From Candidatus Zixiibacteriota bacterium (GTDB lineage: Bacteria > Zixibacteria > MSB-5A5 > SM1-73), in the NCBI GenBank assembly GCA_022866585.1, contig JALHUP010000215.1, positions 1 to 6,017 of the forward strand: a stretch of DNA of 6,017 bases, in the 5' to 3' direction. Under the pieces are notes generated by a model. It had not been told where the DNA came from, did no database searches, and saw only the letters and a program-made list of their open reading frames with translations. Within the stretch, counting starts at the first letter, position 1, and each line of letters begins with the position of its first letter. Below are positions 1 through 4,585 of the stretch, piece by piece. The position numbers were made by a program, and so were the translations under genes.

Positions 1-293
1 ATATACTCAAAAGGATGTAAGGAATCTGGAGGCAAAAGGGGGGTGCCTTCTTTCAGATCAAGGTTCCTCGAGGTTATCTCCCGAAAGAAAACCGGACTCA
101 CCGTGGTGTCTTTATCGGTGTCAAATACATCCACCAAAAAAATATCCGGGTTCTCATAAATGATTGCCTTTATCGCCTCCCAATCCGTACGTTCACCACC
201 TTTGGTCGTCTTATTTTCACAGCTTGAGTTAAACAAAAAAAGAGCAACCATAAGCAAAGCCAACAGGGCTGATACTAAAAGGTTTTTTCGCAT
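1..293 (-). CDS. Probable exported lipoprotein, N-terminal part (runs off left edge)
   Basis: This reading frame is open from an ATG at 293-291 to the window edge: 97 codons with no stop. A good Shine-Dalgarno sequence (GGGAGG, 303-298) lies 4 nt before the ATG and supports the start. The protein begins MRKNLLVSALLALLMVALFL, a short basic N-terminus followed by a hydrophobic stretch (residues 5-21), then NSSC with Cys25. This looks like a type II (lipoprotein) signal peptide, although Asn at the -3 position of the lipobox is unusual; a plain signal peptide or membrane anchor is possible. The mature part is hydrophilic, with an Asp-rich stretch (LVDVFDTDKDTT, residues 53-64). I do not recognise the family, and the C-terminus is missing, so no function is proposed. 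It is co-directional with uvrB and about 350 nt downstream of it. A candidate promoter at 386-358 lies inside the intervening inverted-repeat element, which suggests separate transcription. Confidence 0.72.
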   Translation of the reverse strand, partial: MRKNLLVSALLALLMVALFLFNSSCENKTTKGGERTDWEAIKAIIYENPDIFLVDVFDTDKDTTVSPVFFREITSRNLDLKEGTPLLPPDSLHPFEY

Positions 294-317
294 CTTTCCT
301 CCCTAAAAGTTTCTTCG

Positions 318-339
318 TGCTGTAACAGAAACTGCTGAT
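318..339 (+). repeat. Left terminal inverted repeat
   Basis: This copy starts TGCTGTAACAG and matches the reverse complement of 623-644 at 18 of 22 positions, with the first nine bases identical. It lies just upstream of the lipoprotein gene's ribosome binding site, so any transcript reading from the element into that gene carries this repeat in its leader. Confidence 0.6.
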
Positions 340-357
340 GAGTAACCTATAATTTGG

Positions 358-386
358 CTTATACATAGATCGTTTAACGGTGTCGA
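358..386 (-). promoter_or_regulatory. Candidate sigma-70 promoter for the lipoprotein gene
   Basis: Read on the minus strand, TCGACA (386-381, 5 of 6 to the -35 consensus) is followed after exactly 17 nt by TATAAG (363-358, 5 of 6 to the -10 consensus). Transcription would start near 351 and give a leader of about 58 nt before the ATG at 293. The whole promoter lies inside the 318-644 inverted-repeat element and points outward. This is a sequence match only. Confidence 0.45.
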
Positions 387-443
387 TGCTCGTATCGGCT
401 GTAGAAGTTCGATGCTCGAATCTCGAAAATACCCGATCAATTC

Positions 444-479
444 GTGGCTTTACGAGGGGCTTCGCCTCGCCCCAGCCAC
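444..479. other. G+C-rich nested hairpin in the element core
   Basis: GTGGCT (444-449) pairs with AGCCAC (474-479). Inside it, two alternatives compete: CGAGG (453-457) with CCTCG (465-469), or GGGGC (456-460) with GCCCC (469-473). A second stem close by, CGTAG (509-513) with CTACG (532-536), extends the structured zone. No T-run follows on either strand, so this is not an intrinsic terminator. It may be an RNA fold, or the folded centre of a palindromic mobile element. Confidence 0.45.
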
Positions 480-622
480 AAAGCGATTGGCACGTGGCCG
501 AAGCGAAGCGTAGTTTCACACTTCCACAAGACTACGTTTGTTTCCGCTCAATTGAACATTTGTGCAGTATTAGGTTTAAACCCTTATCCTATCTGATGTC
601 TCTGTCGTTTGTCCACGAGAAT

Positions 623-644
623 ATCAACATTTTACGTTACAGCA
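623..644 (-). repeat. Right terminal inverted repeat
   Basis: Read on the minus strand it starts TGCTGTAACGT and pairs with 318-339. Its outermost base (644) directly follows the TGA stop codon of uvrB (647-645), so the element boundary and the gene end coincide. Confidence 0.6.
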
Positions 645-2651
645 TCAATTTCTCCTTTTTGATTTTCCTTTCCCTCTTTTGCTGACCAGTTTGGCTAATT
701 CATCCCGAAATAAAGCCGCTTTCTCAAATTCTAAATTGGATGCGGCCTGCTTCATCGCCTTCTGCAATTCTCTGATCTTGTCCTCCAAAGAAAACTTTTC
801 CAAGAAATCCAGCTTTTCCTCTTTCGCCGGAGCAGTGGTGCGGGAATCGGCGAAGGTGGTGGTCTTCAAAATCTCTTCCCTGGTCTTATAAATGGTCTGG
901 GGGATAATGCCATGTTTTTGGTTATATTCCTCTTGCAGTCTTCTTCTCCGATTGGTCTCCTCGATTGCTTTTTTCATAGAGTTCGTGATGGTATCAGCAT
1001 ACATGAGCACCTCACCGGCTTTGTTTCTGGCCGCTCTTCCGGCAATTTGAACCAGCGAGGTCTCCGATCTCAAAAAGCCTTCTCTATCTGCATCCAAAAT
1101 GGCAACCAAGGATACTTCGGGTAAATCCAAACCCTCCCTCAATAAATTGATCCCCACCAACACGTCGAACTCCGCCAATCTTAAGTCTCTTAAAATCGCC
1201 ACTCTATCTATGGCGTCGATCTCCGAATGAAGGTAACGCACCTTAATGTCCATTTGGGCTAAATAATCTGCTAAATCTTCTGCCATCCTTTTGGTCAAAG
1301 TGGTGACCAAAACCCTTTCCTTTCTTTGTGCCCTCACCCGGATCTCCTCCAAAAGATCATCCACCTGTTTTGCCAATGGCTTAACCGTTATTTTGGGATC
1401 AATTAAACCGGTGGGTCGGATCAGCTGTTCCACCACTACCCCCTTACATTTTTCCAGCTCATACTCCGCAGGAGTGGCAGATACAAAGATGATCTGATTT
1501 ATGAGTGACTCAAACTCCTCAAAAAATAAGGGTCTGTTATCCAAAGCCGAAGGGAGGCGAAAACCATATTCTACCAAAACCCCTTTTCTGGATCTATCTC
1601 CCGCATACATCCCGCGAATCTGGGGAACGGTTTGGTGGGATTCGTCTATGATTATCAAATAATCTTTGGGGAAGAAATCCAAAAGAACGTAGGGTCGCTC
1701 CCCCGGCTTTCTCCCGGAGAGATGACGGGAGTAGTTTTCAATTCCGGTGCAGTAGCCGATCTCCCGCATCATTTCAATATCAAAGCGGGTGCGTGATTCC
1801 AGCCTCTGTGCTTCCAAAAGCTTTCCTTGAGACCTGAACCACAAGAGTCTTTCTTCTAATTCCTTCTCAATGTTTTTAATGGCTTCCTCCAATTGCGGAT
1901 AGGTGGTGACAAAATGCTTGGCTGGATAGATCGCTACCTTCTTCTTCTCCTCTAAAATTTCTCCTCTGAGAGTATCCACAATGGAGATTTTCTCTATGGT
2001 GTCGCCAAGAAGCTCCAGTCTTATGGCGGTCTCTTCGTAAGCCGGGTGGATCTCAATGGTATCTCCTCGAACCCTGAACGTTCCCCGTGCAAATTCGATG
2101 TCGTTGCGGGAATAATGAATGTCGATCAGATTCTTTAAGATTTGATCCCGCTCTTTTTCCTGTCCTACCTCCAAGAATAGCAGAAGCTCTCTCCAATCTT
2201 TGGGAGAGCCTATCCCGTAAATGCAGGAAACCGATGCCACGATGACCACGTCCTCCCTTTCCATTAGGGAGCTGGTAGCCCTCAGTCTCAATCTATCGAT
2301 ATCATCATTGACGGAGGTATCCTTTTCAATGTAAGTGTCGCTTGCCGGGACGTATGCTTCCGGTTGATAATAATCATAATAGCTTATGAAAAACTCCACT
2401 GCGTTATGAGGGAAAAAGCCTTTGAGTTCGCCGTAGAGTTGCGCCGCCAGGGTTTTGTTATGGGAGATGACGATGGTCGGCTTTCCCACATTGGCGATGA
2501 CGTTAGCCACGGTAAAGGTCTTTCCCGAACCGGTCACCCCCAAAAGGGTGTGATATTTTTCGCCCTTTTTGAGGCCCTGGGTTAACTCAAGAATAGCCTC
2601 AGGCTGATCCCCTTTGGGTTTATAGTCCGAAACTAAATTAAATTTCTCCAT
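645..2651 (-). CDS. uvrB: Excinuclease ABC subunit B (UvrB)
   Basis: UvrB is the damage-verifying, ATP-dependent helicase-like subunit of UvrABC nucleotide excision repair. It is loaded onto lesions by UvrA and then recruits UvrC for dual incision. The product is 668 aa, close to the family norm, and aligns end to end by eye with E. coli UvrB. Visible features are the N-terminal KPKGDQPEAI (11-20), Walker A GVTGSGKT (38-45), the beta-hairpin with its aromatic cluster YYDYYQPEAY (91-100) that clamps DNA, the DESH Walker B (336-339), SATP (391-394), TTLTKRMAEDL (450-460), GINLLREGLDLPEV (500-513), motif VI QIAGRAARN (535-543) and a C-terminal UVR domain (about 622-657) for UvrC contact. Motif VI reads QIAG where E. 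coli has QTIG. The ATG at 2651 fits the family N-terminus, but no clear Shine-Dalgarno sequence precedes it. A promoter candidate lies at 2737-2710. The TGA stop (647-645) abuts the inverted-repeat element. Confidence 0.98.
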   Translation of the reverse strand: MEKFNLVSDYKPKGDQPEAILELTQGLKKGEKYHTLLGVTGSGKTFTVANVIANVGKPTIVISHNKTLAAQLYGELKGFFPHNAVEFFISYYDYYQPEAYVPASDTYIEKDTSVNDDIDRLRLRATSSLMEREDVVIVASVSCIYGIGSPKDWRELLLFLEVGQEKERDQILKNLIDIHYSRNDIEFARGTFRVRGDTIEIHPAYEETAIRLELLGDTIEKISIVDTLRGEILEEKKKVAIYPAKHFVTTYPQLEEAIKNIEKELEERLLWFRSQGKLLEAQRLESRTRFDIEMMREIGYCTGIENYSRHLSGRKPGERPYVLLDFFPKDYLIIIDESHQTVPQIRGMYAGDRSRKGVLVEYGFRLPSALDNRPLFFEEFESLINQIIFVSATPAEYELEKCKGVVVEQLIRPTGLIDPKITVKPLAKQVDDLLEEIRVRAQRKERVLVTTLTKRMAEDLADYLAQMDIKVRYLHSEIDAIDRVAILRDLRLAEFDVLVGINLLREGLDLPEVSLVAILDADREGFLRSETSLVQIAGRAARNKAGEVLMYADTITNSMKKAIEETNRRRRLQEEYNQKHGIIPQTIYKTREEILKTTTFADSRTTAPAKEEKLDFLEKFSLEDKIRELQKAMKQAASNLEFEKAALFRDELAKLVSKRGKGKSKRRN

Positions 2652-2664
2652 ATTTTTAACGTCC

Positions 2665-2680
2665 GCAGACCACTGTCCGC
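2665..2680 (-). other. Possible hairpin in the uvrB leader
   Basis: On the minus strand GCGGAC-AGTG-GTCTGC (2680-2665) can form a 6-bp stem with one G-U pair and a 4-nt loop. It sits 13 nt before the uvrB ATG, in a leader that lacks a Shine-Dalgarno sequence. GTCCGC is also duplicated on the plus strand at 2661-2666 and 2675-2680. It may be a leader structure affecting translation, or chance. Confidence 0.25.
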
Positions 2681-2709
2681 CGCCATTCTTTAATCAAATC
2701 CCCCACTGT

Positions 2710-2737
2710 ATATTACGGGATGAAGTTTTGAAGTCAA
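2710..2737 (-). promoter_or_regulatory. Candidate uvrB promoter
   Basis: On the minus strand TTGACT (2737-2732, 5 of 6) is followed after 16 nt by TAATAT (2715-2710, 4 of 6). This places the start near 2703 and gives a leader of about 50 nt. The pair CACTGT (2704-2709) and ACAGTG (2747-2752) flanks the promoter symmetrically. The CTGT/ACAG halves recall LexA half-sites of proteobacteria, but their 37-nt spacing is far too wide for one LexA box. Confidence 0.45.
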
Positions 2738-2822
2738 GTTAAAAAAACAGTGCATCTAATCGAATGAAATCGGATTTTATCCTGTGCGTTTTTCAATATT
2801 CATAATAAACAATAACATTTCC

Positions 2823-2850
2823 TTGATTTATTTAAAAACATACGTATTTT
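2823..2850 (+). promoter_or_regulatory. Weak promoter candidate for the IMPase gene
   Basis: TTGATT (2823-2828, 4 of 6) is followed after 16 nt by TATTTT (2845-2850, 4 of 6), giving a leader of about 100 nt. The region is so AT-rich that such matches arise easily, and other placements are equally possible. Confidence 0.22.
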
Positions 2851-2948
2851 TACATAAAAATAGTCGAAGAGAACACATTTGAAAAAGATATTTCTGGCAG
2901 GCACAAGAATATGAACTTCTGGGTAATGTGTGAAACGAGCTGAAACCA

Positions 2949-2954
2949 AGAGGA
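2949..2954 (+). promoter_or_regulatory. Ribosome binding site that decides the IMPase start
   Basis: AGAGGA lies 5 nt before the ATG at 2960. This favours that start over the in-frame upstream GTG at 2930, which has no such signal, and over the ATG at 2966, where the spacing would be 11 nt. Confidence 0.6.
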
Positions 2955-2959
2955 ATTTA

Positions 2960-3769
2960 ATGGGAATGGAACAATTTAAAAAGATCGCTATCCAAGCCGC
3001 TTTAAAAGGGGGAGAAATTTTAAGCAAGCATAAGGGAAAAGTCAAAAATATCGGCTATAAAGATGAGGTGAACTTAGTTACCGAGGTGGACAAAATCTCA
3101 GAGGAGGCTATATTACAGATCATAAAGAAGAATTTTCCGGATCATGCCATCTTAACCGAGGAGAGCGAAGAGTTCATCCCTGAGGGTAAAAAATCCAAAT
3201 CGATTCATAAGTGGATAATCGATCCTTTGGATGGAACCACTAACTATGTTCACGGACTTCCCATTTATTGCGTCTCCGTTGCCTTAGAAGAAAACGGGAA
3301 GATCATTTTGGGGGTGGTGTATAATCCTAATTTAGACGAGCTTTTTGTGGCAGAAAAAGACAAGGGGGCTTTCTTATCTTGGGGCAAGACTAAGAGAAGA
3401 ATTTCAGTATCGCAAGCGACTCAATTATCCAAAAGCTTGTTAGCTACCGGTTTCCCTTATGACATCAGAACCAGCAAGATCAACAATCTGGATCATTTTG
3501 CCAATTTTTATAAAAAAGCTCAAGCCGTGAGAAGAGGAGGATCAGCCGTTTTAGACTTATGTTACTTGGCCATGGGCAGGTTCGACGGATTTTGGGAACT
3601 GAAGCTTTCTCCCTGGGATACGGCGGCAGGAAGCTTGTTGGTCGAAGAAGCCGGAGGCAAGGTCAGCGATTTTTTAGGAGGACCATTCAATATATATTTA
3701 AAAGAAATCTTAGCCTCCAATGGAAAAATACATCAACAGATGATAGAGGTTCTAAAGTTGAGCCTATGA
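2960..3769 (+). CDS. suhB: Inositol monophosphatase family protein (SuhB-like)
   Basis: This is a Mg-dependent phosphatase of the inositol-monophosphatase superfamily, cytosolic, hydrolysing myo-inositol 1-phosphate or a related sugar phosphate; substrate cannot be read from the sequence. From the ATG at 2960 it has 269 aa, a normal length. Metal-binding motifs are intact: LTEES with Glu67/Glu68 (65-69), motif 1 WIIDPLDGTTNY (85-96) with Asp88, Asp91 and Thr93, and motif 2 WDTAAGSLLVEEAGG (219-233) with Asp220. RRGGSAVLDLCYLAMGRFDG (191-210) matches the conserved RRxGSAALDLxYVAxGRxDG region of E. coli SuhB. In E. coli, SuhB also acts in rRNA antitermination; whether that holds here is unknown. 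The gene is divergent from uvrB and no co-transcribed partner is visible: the TA module downstream has its own promoter. No clear terminator follows the TGA stop. The symbol is given by family resemblance. Confidence 0.93.
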   Translation: MGMEQFKKIAIQAALKGGEILSKHKGKVKNIGYKDEVNLVTEVDKISEEAILQIIKKNFPDHAILTEESEEFIPEGKKSKSIHKWIIDPLDGTTNYVHGLPIYCVSVALEENGKIILGVVYNPNLDELFVAEKDKGAFLSWGKTKRRISVSQATQLSKSLLATGFPYDIRTSKINNLDHFANFYKKAQAVRRGGSAVLDLCYLAMGRFDGFWELKLSPWDTAAGSLLVEEAGGKVSDFLGGPFNIYLKEILASNGKIHQQMIEVLKLSL

Positions 3770-3826
3770 TCAACGATTTAGCTATGGCAGAATTTTTAAA
3801 AAAGCTTTGTGCATAGGCAAAATCAA

Positions 3827-3854
3827 TTGACAAAAGAAATAAAAACCTTATCAT
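3827..3854 (+). promoter_or_regulatory. Strong promoter of the toxin-antitoxin operon
   Basis: A perfect -35 TTGACA (3827-3832) is followed after 16 nt by TATCAT (3849-3854, 5 of 6). Transcription would start near 3861, about 36 nt before the antitoxin ATG. It is one of the best promoter matches in the window and makes the TA pair independent of the phosphatase gene. Confidence 0.6.
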
Positions 3855-3865
3855 ATCTACTAACT

Positions 3866-3877
3866 AAACTATTGTTT
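3866..3877 (+). promoter_or_regulatory. Possible operator, AAAC-N4-GTTT dyad
   Basis: AAAC (3866-3869) and GTTT (3874-3877) form a small inverted repeat in the presumed early transcribed region of the TA operon, where autoregulatory sites often lie. CTAAC (3860-3864) and GTTAG (3891-3895) form a looser outer pair. Both are short enough to be chance. Confidence 0.2.
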
Positions 3878-3896
3878 GACCTGAACGGAGGTTAGC

Positions 3897-4106
3897 ATGA
3901 AAGCAACAAAGACCAACCAAAAACAGGATGTGATTATTAACAGAAGATTATGGAATCAAGCCAAAGATCATCCCGCCTATAGAGAGTTGCTTGAGGATTT
4001 AGAAGACGCAGAAGATTTACTGAAAGCAAAAGCTTCTGCAAAAGAATTTGTCGATTTCGATGAATACCTGAAAAGGCGAAGGGCTAAGAAAAATGTATCA
4101 AATTAA
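3897..4106 (+). CDS. Short type II antitoxin, partner of a RelE-like toxin
   Basis: This 69-aa, highly charged protein has a good Shine-Dalgarno sequence (GGAGG, 3887-3891, 5 nt before the ATG). Its stop codon lies 14 nt inside the toxin gene, the classic antitoxin-first overlapping arrangement. The C-terminal half, LLEDLEDAED (31-40) through KEFVDFDEYLKRR (49-61), resembles the acidic helix plus F-hydrophobic-x-hydrophobic-x-E-hydrophobic-L tail by which Phd/RelB-type antitoxins wrap their toxins. The N-terminal 25 residues do not look like a Phd/YefM, MazE or ribbon-helix-helix DNA-binding domain. An in-frame TGA at 3882-3884 rules out a longer upstream version. It should neutralise the downstream toxin; whether it binds its own promoter is uncertain. 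The family call rests mainly on context and the C-terminal tail. Confidence 0.75.
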   Translation: MKATKTNQKQDVIINRRLWNQAKDHPAYRELLEDLEDAEDLLKAKASAKEFVDFDEYLKRRRAKKNVSN

Positions 4107-4344
4107 ACTCGACAAGCGTGTGGAAAAAGAACTAGACACAATTCCTGACAAGATATTTGATAAAATTAAAAAGGTAATCTCTTCATTGAAAGATAATCCT
4201 CGTCCATTGGGAGTTAAAAAATTAACTAATCAAGAACATTGGAGAATCAGAGTTGGGGAATATAGAATTCTTTACGAAATCGATGACAAAGAGAAAATCA
4301 TTGCCATTTTCAAAATAAAACACAGAAAGGATGTCTATAAATAA
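4093..4344 (+). CDS. RelE/ParE-family toxin, probable RelE-type mRNA interferase
   Basis: This 83-aa protein shows the RelE/ParE fold signature: an N-terminal strand and two helices (YQIKLDKRVEKELDTIPDKI, 2-21), then NPRPLGVKKL (35-44), WRIRVGEYRILYEIDD (50-65), a hydrophobic strand (68-75) and the end motif KHRKDVYK (76-83). By hand alignment with E. coli RelE, Arg51, Arg53, Arg58, His77/Arg78 and Tyr82 fall at or near the basic and tyrosine catalytic positions. That favours ribosome-dependent mRNA cleavage over the gyrase-inhibiting ParE activity, whose toxins lack these residues. The start overlaps the antitoxin gene by 14 nt, with GAAGGG (4078-4083) 9 nt upstream as a ribosome binding site. 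Length and motifs look complete, so the toxin is probably active. An imperfect terminator follows at 4361-4384. Confidence 0.9.
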   Translation: MYQIKLDKRVEKELDTIPDKIFDKIKKVISSLKDNPRPLGVKKLTNQEHWRIRVGEYRILYEIDDKEKIIAIFKIKHRKDVYK

Positions 4345-4585
4345 AACTTCAATTTTTACAACCGAGATGTGTCTCCGTCTTTTTGGGTTAATTCTCATGA
4401 TCCATCAGAAATCAGAAATAATCACAAGGAAAACTCAACAATATGTAAAAGAATTTCCAGATACTTCCATTGACCAGCCGGATCTGTTATTTATCTGCCA
4501 TTTTTACTTTGACATTTCTTTCAGGACAAGCCCTTTAGAACCAGTTCTATACTAAAAAATCTCAACAAAGGATAAAGGGAAGTAG
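4345..4585 (+). other. Intergenic region, TA module to beta-helix gene
   Basis: This stretch of 241 bp has no supported gene. It holds an imperfect terminator hairpin (4361-4384), a tandem 7-bp repeat ATCAGAA (4404-4410 and 4411-4417), and an isolated TTGACA (4509-4514). A -10-like TATACT (4548-4553) lies 32 nt before the next start codon. The TTGACA and TATACT are 33 nt apart, too far to form one promoter, so the promoter of the downstream gene cannot be fixed. Confidence 0.4.
4361..4384 (+). terminator. Imperfect intrinsic terminator after the TA module
   Basis: ACCGAGA (4361-4367) and TCTCCGT (4372-4378) pair with one C-C mismatch around a TGTG loop. They are followed by CTTTTT (4379-4384). 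The stem is short, so termination may be partial. The position 17 nt after the toxin stop codon is what one would expect. Confidence 0.4.

Larger units (their letters stand above)
318..644. mobile_element. MITE-like element with terminal inverted repeats
   Basis: The 327 bp between the lipoprotein gene and uvrB are bounded by inverted repeats. The outer 9 bp are perfect (TGCTGTAAC at 318-326, GTTACAGCA at 636-644), and the match extends to 18 of 22 positions (318-339 against 644-623). The interior has no convincing ORF. Its central part (441-510) is about 64% G+C by hand count, against about 33-37% on either side within the element. The interior holds nested hairpins (444-479), the palindrome TTCGA-TGC-TCGAA (408-420), a duplicated TCGATGCTCG (383-392 and 409-418) and the palindrome GGTTTAAACC (573-582). 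Length, terminal repeats and lack of coding capacity fit a non-autonomous miniature element. I could not find a clean target-site duplication at the outer edges, so mobility is inferred. A structured RNA or a large intergenic fold is the alternative. Confidence 0.5.
2652..2959. other. Divergent AT-rich intergenic region, uvrB / IMPase
   Basis: This 308-bp spacer separates the divergent uvrB and inositol-monophosphatase genes and holds no supported ORF. The uvrB-proximal third is more G+C-rich and contains a possible leader hairpin and the uvrB promoter candidate. The remainder (about 2738-2930) is strongly AT-rich, with several weak -35/-10-like matches on the plus strand. A frame upstream of the phosphatase start (GTG at 2930, in frame) is open but is better read as leader, because the Shine-Dalgarno sequence points to 2960. 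Confidence 0.6.

Noticed and set aside
383..418. Duplicated TCGATGCTCG as the start of a CRISPR or iteron array
   Set aside because: There are only two 10-bp copies, 26 nt apart, with no third copy and no spacer regularity.
380..685. Plus-strand open frame of 101 codons across the inverted-repeat element
   Set aside because: It crosses the right repeat into the uvrB 3' end antisense, has no ribosome binding site and has unlikely composition. The overlapping minus-strand frame (519-229) is equally unconvincing and conflicts with the lipoprotein start.
2930..2959. Ten-residue N-terminal extension of the IMPase from GTG 2930
   Set aside because: The AGAGGA ribosome binding site lies inside this stretch and points to the ATG at 2960, which also matches the usual family N-terminus.
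3766..3816. Short frame MINDLAMAEFLKKLCA overlapping the IMPase stop as ATGA
   Set aside because: The ATGA overlap suggests translational coupling to a truncated gene, but only 16 codons remain, no close Shine-Dalgarno sequence is present and the sequence after the stop does not resume a protein-like frame.
4331..4555. 74-codon frame following the toxin gene with a 14-nt overlap
   Set aside because: It has no ribosome binding site, its composition is not protein-like, and it runs through the terminator hairpin after the toxin. The overlap appears accidental.
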